Of a stretch of 64,000 bases of DNA, positions 8,811 through 17,562 are shown piece by piece. The position numbers and the translations under genes were made by a program. The first letter of the stretch is position 1; every line of letters starts with the position of its first letter. This DNA comes from Thiomonas sp. X19. Lineage in GTDB: Bacteria > Pseudomonadota > Gammaproteobacteria > Burkholderiales > Burkholderiaceae_C. The DNA lies in contig NZ_LT605203.1 in NCBI RefSeq assembly GCF_900089495.1, forward strand, positions 935,431 through 999,430, in the 5' to 3' direction. The notes under the pieces were generated by a model. That model saw only the letters and a program-made list of their open reading frames with translations, was not told the DNA's origin and ran no database searches.

Positions 8811-9736
8811 GCCCCCTCCCTGACCAGGTTCACGAAGATGTCTTCCAGCGAACTCTGCGTGGTGCGCAGATCCTTGAAATGGATTCCGGCATCGCCCAGA
8901 TGCTTGAGGACATCGACGATGCCGATGCGCCCGTCCTGCGTGTCATAGGTGTAGGTCAGTTCACTGCCGTCGCTCGACAGCTCCAGCGGATAGTTCGCAA
9001 GTTCGGCGGGCAGTTGCTGCAGCGGCTGCTGCAACTGCAGCCAAAGCTGCTTCTTGCCCAGCTCGTGCATCAACTCGGTCTTGTCTTTCACCAGGATCAG
9101 TTCGCCCTTGCTCATGACCCCGATGCGGTCGGCCATCTCTTCGGCCTCATCGATGTAGTGCGTGGTCAGAATGACCGTGACGCCGGAATCGCGCAGTTCG
9201 CGCACCAACTGCCACATATCGCGCCTGAGTTCGACGTCGACCCCGGCAGTCGGCTCGTCGAGGAACAGGATCTGCGGCTCATGGGCGAGCGCTTTCGCTA
9301 TGAGTACGCGCCGCTTCATGCCCCCCGACAGGGTCATGATCTTGTTCTGCCGCTTGTCCCACAAGGACAGGGCCTTGAGCACCTTTTCGATGTGGGCAGG
9401 ATTGGCGGGTTTGCCGAACAGGCCGCGGCTGAACGAAACCGTGGCCCAGACCGATTCGAAGGCGTCCGTGGTCAGCTCTTGCGGCACCAGGCCGATCAGG
9501 GAACGAGACGCCCGGTAGTCGCGCGCAATATCGTGCCCGTCAACCAGCACGGTCCCAGTGCTGGCATTGATGATGCCGCAGATGATGCTGATCAGCGTCG
9601 TCTTGCCGGCGCCGTTGGGGCCCAGCAGGGCGAAGATCTCGCCGCGGCGAATGTCGAGATTGACGCTCTTCAGCGCCTGAAAGCCGGAGGCATACGTCTT
9701 GGAAAGGTTCGAGACCTTGAGGATGGTTTGCATCAT
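8807..9736 (-). CDS. ABC transporter ATP-binding protein
   Basis: ATPase partner of the ABC-2 permease, about 309 residues from the preferred start. Walker A (GPNGAGKTT) is near residue 40, the signature LSGGMKRR near 140 and Walker B with D-loop ([12 protein letters not shown]) near 160, followed by the H-loop in [13 protein letters not shown]. The C-terminal about 80 residues form the regulatory tail typical of YadG-like or daunorubicin-resistance-type ATPases. The frame is open upstream to 9784, but translation from the paired ATGs at 9736/9733 gives the usual [15 protein letters not shown] beginning. Confidence 0.88.
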   Translation of the reverse strand: MMQTILKVSNLSKTYASGFQALKSVNLDIRRGEIFALLGPNGAGKTTLISIICGIINASTGTVLVDGHDIARDYRASRSLIGLVPQELTTDAFESVWATVSFSRGLFGKPANPAHIEKVLKALSLWDKRQNKIMTLSGGMKRRVLIAKALAHEPQILFLDEPTAGVDVELRRDMWQLVRELRDSGVTVILTTHYIDEAEEMADRIGVMSKGELILVKDKTELMHELGKKQLWLQLQQPLQQLPAELANYPLELSSDGSELTYTYDTQDGRIGIVDVLKHLGDAGIHFKDLRTTQSSLEDIFVNLVREGA

Positions 9737-9851
9737 GACGAGCGTAGTCTGCCTTGAGATGTCCGGTTGCCCGTGGGTTTGCATCCATCAGGGTTGGGTT
9801 GGTGCAGGCGATGCCAGCGGGCAGGGCGGCTTGCCGTGCGCGCTGAGCCGA

Positions 9852-10076
9852 TCATGCCCGTTTGCTCAGAAAAACATACGTCGCGCGCTCGCCGGCAACC
9901 GCATGCGTGCGCGCATAGCCCAGGGCATGCAGGTCAAGGCCATCCCGAAGATGCTCCCCGGAACCGAGCAGAATGGGGCGAACGGCCAGATGCAGCTCGT
10001 CGATCAGGCTCACGCGCAGCAAGGCTGCGGCGGCCGAGGCTGCGGCCAGCGCACCCAGGCGGAAGGCAAGGCCCGG
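9852..10076 (-). pseudogene. RibD C-terminal/dihydrofolate-reductase-like remnant
   Basis: The minus strand encodes only the last about 75 residues of a RibD-C family reductase: LIDELHLAVRPILLGSGEHL, then DLHALGYA and AGERATYVFLSKRA with a natural stop at 9852-9854. The conserved N-terminal NADPH-binding part is absent because the frame runs straight into the 3' end of the EgtB-like gene at 10077. No start codon precedes it. The junction suggests a past deletion or insertion that placed the neighbouring gene against this fragment. Confidence 0.7.
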
Positions 10077-11300
10077 TCATCCGGCGCAGCTGCGAAACCC
10101 TGCCGGAATATCGTTGCGGTGCGGCGGGAAGAAATTCCGATAGCGCGGATGGCGCATGCGCGGCTGCGTCATGCAGGACGCTCCGCGCAGCACCGGGCGG
10201 TCGTCGAACCACGGTGCCGAGTAGTCGCGATAGGGGTGAGGCTCGAAGCCCGGATACGGTCGGAAGGGACTCGCCGTCCACTCCCAGACGTCGCCCCAGT
10301 GGAAATCCTCAGGCCGACCCACCGCAGCACGCTCCCATTCGGGCTCGCTCGGCAAGCGCCGGCCGGCCCAGCGGCACCAGGCGTCAGCCTCGTGGTAGGT
10401 CAAGTGACATGCGGCTTCGGCCAGGTTCAGTGGCCGCCATTGACCGTGGCGCCACAGTTGCCAATGGGGGCCGACGCGCCGCAGATAGCGCGGGGCGCCG
10501 GGTTGCTGCTGCGCGCGCCATTGCCGGCCGGCCGCGCTCCACCACTGGTCGTCCGCATAGCCCCCGCTCTCCAGGAACGGCAGGAACTCCATCCAACGGA
10601 CCACCTGGGCATCGATGGTCGTTGGCCCCAGTGTGACGTTGTGCGCTTGCAGCTCATTGTCGAAAACAAAGCCTGCGTCCGGCGCACTGCCGAGGCGCCA
10701 TGGCCCTGCCGGCAAGGTGATCGGCGACGATGGCTCCGGCAACGTCGCAGCTTGCCAGCGCGCGTCCTCCACGGCAATGCCCAGCGCCTGTGCGGTGTAG
10801 AGCGCGGCCTCGTGGTGCATGTCTTCGTGCAGCAGGGCGAGGCGGAAGAAGTACAGCGCGTCGTCGCTGGCGTCACGGGTTTCACGCAGCAGCCCCAGGG
10901 TGCCGGCCAGTTGCCGTGCCAGCTCATCGCGCGTTCTATCGGCGTCGGGCAGCGGCAACTCCCAGCGCGAGTCGTGCGGCACTTTGCTGGAGTTGTACAG
11001 GGCGTCGGCGTTGGGCCGCAACGCTCGACCGCGTGCAAGCTCCGGGTCCGCAGCCGCGCCGCGGTGGCGCTCGGGGTTGCGCGCCAGCCAGTATTCCTGG
11101 AACCAGCCGATATGCCCGAGCTCCCACAGTGGCGGGTTGCGTTCGGCATGCAGCGGCACCCCGAGGCCGGGCAAGGCCTGCTCATAGACGGCGAATGTCG
11201 CCAACGTGTCGCGCCGGCTCGTCTGCAACGCGTCGGCCAGAACGTCGATGCCGCCCTGACGCGCAGCGAAGGCCGGAAGCATTAGGCTTGCATCATGCAT
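10077..11300 (-). CDS. senA: EgtB-like selenoneine synthase (SenA)
   Basis: Protein of 407 residues with an N-terminal DinB-like domain and a C-terminal formylglycine-generating-enzyme (FGE-sulfatase) domain, the architecture of EgtB. The iron-binding HxxxHxE motif is HEDMHHE near residue 156, and a further His sits in LGHIGWFQEYW near residue 61. The C-terminal hallmark is RGASCMTQPRMRHPRYRNFF followed by AGFRSC. EgtB itself joins hercynine to a cysteine thiol. Next to a TIGR04348-like glycosyltransferase and selD the better assignment is SenA, which couples hercynine to a selenosugar on the way to selenoneine; the subgroup call is inferred from context. Start is ATG 11300 or ATG 11282 (MLPAFAARQGG). 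The gene is divergent from senB with overlapping or almost touching 5' ends. Confidence 0.82.
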   Translation of the reverse strand: MHDASLMLPAFAARQGGIDVLADALQTSRRDTLATFAVYEQALPGLGVPLHAERNPPLWELGHIGWFQEYWLARNPERHRGAAADPELARGRALRPNADALYNSSKVPHDSRWELPLPDADRTRDELARQLAGTLGLLRETRDASDDALYFFRLALLHEDMHHEAALYTAQALGIAVEDARWQAATLPEPSSPITLPAGPWRLGSAPDAGFVFDNELQAHNVTLGPTTIDAQVVRWMEFLPFLESGGYADDQWWSAAGRQWRAQQQPGAPRYLRRVGPHWQLWRHGQWRPLNLAEAACHLTYHEADAWCRWAGRRLPSEPEWERAAVGRPEDFHWGDVWEWTASPFRPYPGFEPHPYRDYSAPWFDDRPVLRGASCMTQPRMRHPRYRNFFPPHRNDIPAGFRSCAG

Positions 11301-12275
11301 CGTGAATCCATCGTGATCGTGACACCGGCGCTGCAGGACGCCAACAACGGCAATTGGCAGACGGCCCGCCGCTGGGCAGCCATGCTGCGGTCAGCATACA
11401 GCATCCGTCTGACCTCGCAGTGGGCTGCCGGAGACGAGGCGCTGATGATCGCGCTGCACGCGCGCCGCTCGGCTCCATCGGTGGCGGCCTGGCGAGCGGC
11501 CTACCCGCAACGCCCGCTGCTGCTGACGCTCACCGGCACCGACCTGTACCGCGACATCGACGCCGACGCCAGCGCGCAGCATTCGTTGCAGGTCGCCGAT
11601 TTCCTGGTGGTGCTCAACGCATTGGGCGCTGACCGGCTGCCCCAGGCCCTGCGCTCCAAGTGTCGCGTGCTGTTGCAGTCGTGCACCTCCCGGCGCACGC
11701 TACCGAAAACACGGGAGCATCTGCGCGTCCTGAGCGTGGGGCATCTGCGTGACGAGAAAGACCCGCGCACCTACTTGCGTGCGGCGCGGCGACTGGCCAA
11801 CCGCGCCGACATCCGGCTCGACCACATCGGCGCAGCCCTCGATCCGGAACTGGGCGTCGAGGCTTCTGCCCTGGCCGCCGCGCAGTCCAACTACCGCTGG
11901 CACGGCGCCTTGTCCCACGCCGCGACGCGCCGGCGCATCCAGAGCGCGCATGTCCTGGTGCACCCCAGCCGCATGGAAGGCGGCGCCCATGTCGTCATCG
12001 AAGCGATCCGCAGCGGCACGCCGGTGTTGGCTTCGCGCATCGACGGCAATGTCGGTCTGCTGGGCGAGGACTACAGCGGAACCTTCGCGGTCGGTGACGA
12101 CGCGGCGCTGGCAACCCTGCTGCAGCAAGCCCGGGACGATCCCGATATGCTCGACAGGCTGAAGCGCCAAATCGCGCATCGAGCGCCGCTTTTTTCTGCT
12201 GAAGCCGAGAGCAGCAGCTTGCACAGCCTGGTGGCTGCATTGATGGCCCGACAAACCCCTGGAATTCGACGATGA
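11295..12275 (+). CDS. senB: Selenosugar synthase-like GT-B glycosyltransferase (SenB)
   Basis: GT-B fold glycosyltransferase of 326 residues, matching the TIGR04348 type that accompanies selenophosphate synthetase genes. Recognisable parts are IVTPALQDANNGNWQTARRW at residues 8-27, LLLTLTGTDLYRDI near 75-90, LSVGHLRDEKDPRTYLRAARRL near 145-165 and the C-terminal donor-binding region SRMEGGAHVVIEAIRSGTPVLAS near 220-245. In the described pathway SenB makes a C-Se bond from selenophosphate and a nucleotide sugar, supplying the selenosugar for SenA. Its stop overlaps the senC start (ATGA), so the two are coupled. The reaction is inferred from family and neighbourhood. Confidence 0.83.
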   Translation: MHRESIVIVTPALQDANNGNWQTARRWAAMLRSAYSIRLTSQWAAGDEALMIALHARRSAPSVAAWRAAYPQRPLLLTLTGTDLYRDIDADASAQHSLQVADFLVVLNALGADRLPQALRSKCRVLLQSCTSRRTLPKTREHLRVLSVGHLRDEKDPRTYLRAARRLANRADIRLDHIGAALDPELGVEASALAAAQSNYRWHGALSHAATRRRIQSAHVLVHPSRMEGGAHVVIEAIRSGTPVLASRIDGNVGLLGEDYSGTFAVGDDAALATLLQQARDDPDMLDRLKRQIAHRAPLFSAEAESSSLHSLVAALMARQTPGIRR

Positions 12276-13336
12276 ACGCACCCGCCACCCACACCGAACC
12301 CCGACTGACCTCGCTTTCGCACGGCGGCGGCTGCGGCTGCAAGATCGCACCCGGCGTGCTTTCCGACATCCTCAAGGGCACGGCGGCGATGCCCATTCCG
12401 GCGTCCTTGCTCGTCGGCATCGAGACCTCCGACGATGCGGCGGTCTACCAGCTCAACGACGAGCAGGCGCTGATCGCCACCACCGACTTCTTCATGCCCA
12501 TCGTCGACGACCCGTTCGACTTCGGTCGCATCGCCGCTGCGAACGCGATCAGCGATGTCTACGCGATGGGCGGCCGCCCGATCCTGGCGCTGGCGCTGGT
12601 GGGCATGCCGATCAACGTCTTGTCCACCCAGACCATTGGCCGCATCCTCGAAGGCGGTGCGTCGGTGTGTCGCACGGCCGGCATTCCGATCGCCGGTGGC
12701 CATACGATCGATTCGGTGGAAGCCATCTACGGGCTTGTCGCGCTCGGTCTGGTGCACCCGAAACACGTGAAACGCAATGCGAGCGCCCAACCCGGAGACC
12801 TGCTCGTCCTGGGCAAGCCGGTGGGGGTCGGCGTGATGTCGGCCGCGCTGAAGAAAGGCGAACTCGGCGGCGCCGGCTACGCCCTGATGGTCGCCACCAC
12901 CACGCAACTCAATACACCAGGCCCGGACCTTGCGGCGCTGCCCGGCGTGCACGCGCTGACCGATGTCACCGGCTTCGGCCTCGCCGGCCATGCACTGGAG
13001 ATGGCGCGCGGCGCACGCTGCGAGATGCGGCTGGAGTGGGCATCCGTGCCGCTGATGGCCGGTGTGCGCGAGCTTGTCGGCCGCGGCTTCGTCACCGGCG
13101 CGTCCGGTCGCAACTGGTCCAGCTATGCCAGCGACGTGATCCTGCCGGCAGCGTTCGCGGCCGAGGACAAGGCGCTGCTGACCGACCCGCAGACCAGCGG
13201 TGGATTGCTGGTGTCCTGTGCGCCAAACGCGGTGGACGAGGTGCTGGCGGTTTTCCAGCGCCACGGCTTCGCCCAGGCCGCGGTCATCGGCAGCGTGGCT
13301 GCCGCCCAAGCTGCACCGCGCTTGGTGGTGAGCTGA
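12272..13336 (+). CDS. selD: Selenophosphate synthetase (SelD/SenC)
   Basis: ATP-dependent enzyme of 354 residues that makes selenophosphate from selenide. The glycine-rich active-site loop is GGGCGCKIAP, with Cys21 and Lys24 corresponding to Cys17 and Lys20 of E. coli SelD. The Asp motif SDDAAVYQLND, TTDFFMPIVDDPFDFGRIAA and the C-terminal TDVTGFGLAGHALEM and DPQTSGGLL complete the AIR-synthase-like fold. Active-site position 21 is Cys, not Sec, so no recoding is needed. It overlaps senB by four bases and is read as the selenium donor (SenC) for selenoneine. It could also serve tRNA 2-selenouridine or selenocysteine formation if those genes exist elsewhere; none is in this window. Confidence 0.95.
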   Translation: MNAPATHTEPRLTSLSHGGGCGCKIAPGVLSDILKGTAAMPIPASLLVGIETSDDAAVYQLNDEQALIATTDFFMPIVDDPFDFGRIAAANAISDVYAMGGRPILALALVGMPINVLSTQTIGRILEGGASVCRTAGIPIAGGHTIDSVEAIYGLVALGLVHPKHVKRNASAQPGDLLVLGKPVGVGVMSAALKKGELGGAGYALMVATTTQLNTPGPDLAALPGVHALTDVTGFGLAGHALEMARGARCEMRLEWASVPLMAGVRELVGRGFVTGASGRNWSSYASDVILPAAFAAEDKALLTDPQTSGGLLVSCAPNAVDEVLAVFQRHGFAQAAVIGSVAAAQAAPRLVVS

Positions 13337-13369
13337 GCCGCGCTGCCGCTCAAGGAGACGCAGACCCTC

Positions 13370-14749
13370 TCAAACCAGCGGCTTGAGCTGCTGCAGCAGG
13401 GTCGGCACGAGTTCGCTCACCGTCGGGTGGATCGGCATGGACCGCGAGATGACCGTGTAGGGCTGCTTGGCGGCCATCACGTCCAGCATGCCGTGCACGA
13501 CCTCATCGCCGTTGCGCCCGAGGATCGCCGCACCCAGCAGCAGTTGGGTTTCGGCATCGACCAGCACCTTCATGAAGCCTTGTGTCTCGCCGGCCTCGCG
13601 CGCGCGGCTGACGCGCTGCATGGGCATCTTCGCCTGCAGCACCTTGCGACCGCTGGCGCGTGCCTCGGCTTCGTTGAGGCCGATGCGGCCGAGCGCCGGG
13701 TCGATGAAGAGCGCGTAGCAGGGGATGCGGTCGGATAGGCGTCGCGGGTCGTGGTCGAAGAGATTGGCCGCGACGATCTCATGATCGTTCCACGCCGTGT
13801 GGGTGAAGGCGCCGCGACCGTTGCAGTCGCCCACCGCCCACACGCCTTGCGCGCTCGTGCGGCACTGATCGTCAACGACGATGTAGCCACGCTCGTCGGT
13901 ACGGATGCCGGCCAGATCCAGCCCCAGGCCATCGGTATTCGGGCGGCGCCCGACGGCCAGCAGGACATCGCTGCCCCGGATGACGGGTTTGTCCGTGCCG
14001 CATGCGGCACCCACCACGATCTGCTCACCGTCCTGGTCCAGGGACAGGCACTCGGCCCCCAGTTCGAAGCGCACGCCTTCGGCTTCGAGGATGCCGCGGA
14101 TCGCCTCCGAGACGTCGGCGTCTTCACGCGCCAGCAGCCGCGCCGACTTTTCCACCACCGTCACCGCGGCACCGAAGCGCCGCATCATCTGGGCAAACTC
14201 CAGGCCGATATAGCTGCCGCCGACGATGACCAGATGCTCGGGCACCGCGTCCAGTTCCAGGATCGAGACGTTGTCGAGCGTCTTCACGCGATCGATGCCG
14301 GCCAGCGCAGGGCGCAGCGAACGTCCGCCGACGTTGAGGAAAATGCGCGGAGCCGTGAGCTGCCGGCCGTTGACCTCGATGGTCGCCGGGGCGATGAAGC
14401 GAGCATCGCCGACGATGACTTCGGCATCCTTCAGGCCGCGCATCCAGGCTTCGACGCCCTCGCGCGACTGCTTGACGATGGCGTCCTTGCGGGCCTTCAC
14501 GCGCGCCATGTCGACACGGAGGCGGCCGATGTCAAAGCCGAACTCCGCCCCGCGCTGCGCCAGGCGGATGGCGCGCGCGCTGGCGACCAGGGTCTTGGTG
14601 GGCGTGCAGCCGACATTCACGCAGGTGCCACCGAAGTCGTGCCTTTCGATGACCGCAGTCTTCAGCCCCTCCTTGCTGCAGCGCGCAGCAAGCGCCGGCC
14701 CAGCTTGGCCCGCACCGATGACGATGGCGTCGAAGTTCTGGATCGGCAT
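13370..14749 (-). CDS. Mercuric-reductase-like pyridine nucleotide-disulfide oxidoreductase
   Basis: Class I flavoprotein disulfide reductase, 459 residues from ATG 14749 (MPIQNFDAIVIGAGQAG). An upstream in-frame start at 14797 would add a weak 16-residue leader. FAD binding is shown by the GxGxxG motif at residues 12-17. The redox-active pair is Cys43 and Cys48 in GGTCVNVGCTPTK, the NAD(P)H site lies around VIVGGSYIGLEFAQM, and the C-terminal HPTVSE supplies the catalytic His-Glu pair. The vicinal Cys pair at the C-terminus of true MerA, the N-terminal metal-binding domain and any mer genes are absent, so the substrate is unknown. It is convergent with selD, 33 bases away. A role in selenium or thiol redox chemistry is possible but unproven. 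Confidence 0.85.
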   Translation of the reverse strand: MPIQNFDAIVIGAGQAGPALAARCSKEGLKTAVIERHDFGGTCVNVGCTPTKTLVASARAIRLAQRGAEFGFDIGRLRVDMARVKARKDAIVKQSREGVEAWMRGLKDAEVIVGDARFIAPATIEVNGRQLTAPRIFLNVGGRSLRPALAGIDRVKTLDNVSILELDAVPEHLVIVGGSYIGLEFAQMMRRFGAAVTVVEKSARLLAREDADVSEAIRGILEAEGVRFELGAECLSLDQDGEQIVVGAACGTDKPVIRGSDVLLAVGRRPNTDGLGLDLAGIRTDERGYIVVDDQCRTSAQGVWAVGDCNGRGAFTHTAWNDHEIVAANLFDHDPRRLSDRIPCYALFIDPALGRIGLNEAEARASGRKVLQAKMPMQRVSRAREAGETQGFMKVLVDAETQLLLGAAILGRNGDEVVHGMLDVMAAKQPYTVISRSMPIHPTVSELVPTLLQQLKPLV

Positions 14750-14958
14750 GGCGATTGTTCCGGTCGACAAAGCTACAGCGTACAGCGCCAACGGCAAGCA
14801 GAGCCATCTTGCCGATCATGGTCGCCCAGCGCCGGGACAGGAAGCCGGCTGCAGCGGCGAGTTCCATGGGCCCGGCGCCTTGCCGCCGGTATGCTCCGAT
14901 TCGCTCTCAAGCGGCGAACGCCGCATGACCGGCGCCGGCGTGGACGCCGCCACGGGTT

Positions 14959-15639
14959 TCACGCTCGATGAGCCTCCGCGAGGCAAAGCGCCTGCGCCAG
15001 GCGTTGACGCAACGCGGCGCAGGCCAGCATGTCGCCTGCAATGCGCTGCTGAAGAAAATAGCGAAACCAGCCGTCGATCGTGACGTAGGCGCTGGTGGCA
15101 TCGATCGGGCTGTTCGGGTCGAGTTCGCCGCCCAGTGCCCGCACTCGGTCGAGAAGCCGCTGGACGACGCCCACCATGCGGTTTTCCAGATCGTCCACGG
15201 CTGGGCGGAACGATGCGTCGAACAGCGCCTGCGCGCGCACGTCGTACCAAAGACGGTGCGTGTGGGCCTGATCCTGGACCGCGCGCACCAGGACGTCGAC
15301 GAACTCGCTCAGCAGGGCGCTGGCGCTTTCGGCCGCATCGATGCGTTCTTCGAGCGCGCGAACGAAGGCTTCCTTGTAGAGGCCGACACAGTCGATCAAC
15401 AGTTCATTCTTGTCTTCAAAATAGTAGTGAATCACGCCCAGGGAAACTCCCGAGCGGGTGGCGATCTCGCGCAGGTTGATGCGCGCGAACCCCAGTTCGG
15501 CCAGGCTCGCCAGGGCATGCCGCGCCAGCTCCAGCTTCTTGTCCGGTGGCTTGCCCGATTGCCAGCCCGAACGGCTCCGTCCGGGCTGGCGCGGTGGCGC
15601 GGTTTCGCTGGTCCTCTCTGGCTGTAAGGTCTTGCGCAC
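14959..15639 (-). CDS. TetR family transcriptional regulator
   Basis: Regulator of 226 residues. The helix-turn-helix lies near residues 50-70 (INLREIATRSGVSLGVIHYY, followed by FEDKNELL), and the remainder is an alpha-helical ligand domain of the BetI-like type (AVQDQAHTHRLWYDVRAQAL). It stands about 100 bases downstream of the aldehyde dehydrogenase gene and is read in the same direction; a perfect 20-bp inverted repeat separates them. It probably controls the adjacent dehydrogenase genes, but no operator was identified with certainty. Confidence 0.85.
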   Translation of the reverse strand: MRKTLQPERTSETAPPRQPGRSRSGWQSGKPPDKKLELARHALASLAELGFARINLREIATRSGVSLGVIHYYFEDKNELLIDCVGLYKEAFVRALEERIDAAESASALLSEFVDVLVRAVQDQAHTHRLWYDVRAQALFDASFRPAVDDLENRMVGVVQRLLDRVRALGGELDPNSPIDATSAYVTIDGWFRYFLQQRIAGDMLACAALRQRLAQALCLAEAHRA

Positions 15640-15690
15640 GATGGCCTCATCCCGCGATGTCGGATTTCACGTCCGCCCACCCGGGCCGCG

Positions 15691-15733
15691 GACTGCATGC
15701 GGATCCGGCGAAGCGCCGGATCCGCATGCAGTC
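15691..15733. repeat. Perfect 20-bp inverted repeat with 3-base loop
   Basis: The arms are 15691-15710 (beginning GACTGCATGC, ending ATCCGGCG) and 15714-15733, separated by AAG. They pair at all 20 positions. The element lies between the dehydrogenase stop at 15741 and the regulator start at 15639. No T-tract follows on either strand, so a simple intrinsic terminator is doubtful. A repeat element, a transcript-end hairpin or a regulator site are the options. Confidence 0.85.
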
Positions 15734-15740
15734 GTCAAAG

Positions 15741-17461
15741 TCAACCTCGCAGGGCGTTGAAGAAGCTGCGCGGCAGCTTGGCGAACGGCGGTTTGTACTG
15801 AAACCGCGTCAGCAACCGGCCGAGCCCATGGGCTCGCCGGTTCGTGATGAACCACGGCGGGCGCGGCAAGAGGGTGAACGACAGACTCAGCAGATTGCGC
15901 GGGAATGGCTTGAACGGCGCCTCGATGACCGTGCGCTGCGCGCGTTCGAACAGGCAGGTGTTGTGAACGAAGCCGATGCCGCTTTGCACAGCGGCCAGCG
16001 TATGCCCGGGAAAGGCGCCCCAGGTCGCGGCCGGCGACAGAAATCCGAGACCCGTCCAGGCGTTGACGCCGATACAGCCGTAGCGCAGGTCGGCAAGGAT
16101 GGCTTCGAAGCGCCCGCGGCCGATCCGCCCGAGCGCCTTGGGGTGGATCAGGATGTTCGCGCCCAAGGTTCCAGCGAGCTTGCGGTTGGCGTCTTCGACC
16201 GCCGCGATGAGGAACGACTCGGCATCCTCGGCGTCGAGTTCGGTCGCCCTCATCGCGGGGCCGAAGACTTCGAACGACTCGACGCCTGAATCGGCCCGGG
16301 CGTCGAAAGGCGCCACCACGCACTGGTCGGCCTGCGTCGGCTGGGCGTCTGCCGGGGCCCCGATCGCGGACTGGAATTGCGCGAGGCGCGCACTGGCGCC
16401 GGGGTAGTAAAGCGGGCGCGGGCTCGACGATGCGAGCGCCCGCCGCAACTGCTGCAGGAACGCCGACTTGAGGGGCCAGCGCTTGGGCAGGAGCAGGACC
16501 TGGCAGGCAATGCAGTTGAGGCCCGAATTGTGGAGCTTCTGCGTGGCCACATGCTCGGCCTGGAAGTGCAGATCTGCGCTGGACCATGGCCCGGGCACGA
16601 CGATGGTGGGCCCCACACCACCCAGCTCGGACGTGATCGGCCGCTTGTTCTTCGGCTTGCCGGCTTTCTGGTTGTCCGTCGCTTCTCTGCCAGGGCCCCA
16701 GACGATGGCGTCATGGGCGGCACCGGAGCCCGTGATGTGAATGGCCTCGACGAGGGGGTGATTGCACGGGTACTGCCCGACCTCGCTGTCGCCCGGCACG
16801 ATGCGCAGGAAGCCGGCTTTGATCAAGGGCGCGAGCGCCGGCTCCAGGAACTCGGACAGGTCAGCGTTGATCGGGTTCATCTTCAGGATCGCCACCTGGT
16901 TCTCGACGAACAGCATGTGCAGGCGGTCCAGCGGCGCAATCGCCGCGGTGTTGCCGGCGCCAGCACCAGCGCGACTTTGCCTTCGGGCGTTGCCGCGGTG
17001 TTGTGGGCCGTCGCCGTGTGCTGCGCCAGGTTGGCGCGCGTCACGCCGGGCTCCATCCACACGTGCGCACGCACGCCGCTGAGCAGCAAGCGGTCCCAAA
17101 CCGAGTTTGGCATGACCTGAGCCGCCAGTTGGCCGTTGGGCAGCTCGCGCAGCGGCAAGCCTTCGAGATGCCGACGCCCTTCGACGCTCGACAGCGTCTG
17201 CATCATCGCGTTGCAGTACGCCATGACGGCGTAGGGGCCGGAGATCCATTCCTCGCCGGCCAATGGCGAGTCAGCCGCAAGGCCCTTCTTGCGAGCAGCC
17301 GCTTCGGCCCAGGCCTGGGCCACCGGCATCAGGCACTCCTTGATCCGGGCCAGGAGCGCCTGCACCGATGTCTGGACCCAGGCGCGCTTGTGCTCGTCGA
17401 GCGTCTGCAGCGCGGCATCGAGCTCGGTGTGGGCGGTGGGCATGTCAGCCGCGTTGTGCAT
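15741..17461 (-). pseudogene. Aldehyde dehydrogenase family protein, frameshifted
   Basis: NAD(P)-dependent aldehyde dehydrogenase of unusual type, about 573 residues if repaired. The N-terminal part begins MHNAADMPTAHTELDAAL at 17461 and runs to GKVALVLA. The frame then breaks at about 16957-16961, where one G seems to be missing from GGCGGCC, and resumes as AGNTAAIAPLDRLHMLF. Conserved blocks afterwards are ELGGVGPTIVVPGPWS and the catalytic Cys region HNSGLNCIACQVLLLPKRW. It lies 100 bases upstream of the GMC oxidoreductase stop in the same direction, suggesting an alcohol-aldehyde oxidation operon. Whether the break is real decay or a base-calling error cannot be told here. Confidence 0.8.
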
Positions 17462-17562
17462 CGGAAGTCTCCGGATCGGTTGTGTATTCACCGCATGGTC
17501 CGCGCTCCGGGGCGGCTGGCTGCCGGCTTGCCGCCGCCCGGGGAGACGCGGCCTTTTCGGGT

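Noticed and set aside
10077..11300. Calling the EgtB-like gene a plain ergothioneine gene
   Set aside because: The immediate glycosyltransferase and selD neighbours, with no egtC, egtD or egtE, fit senA better.
12272..13336. A selenocysteine-containing SelD needing UGA recoding
   Set aside because: The active-site position is a normal Cys codon (Cys21) and the frame has no internal stop.
13370..14749. A mercury resistance gene (merA)
   Set aside because: No other mer genes are present, and neither the metal-binding N-terminal domain nor the C-terminal Cys pair is seen.
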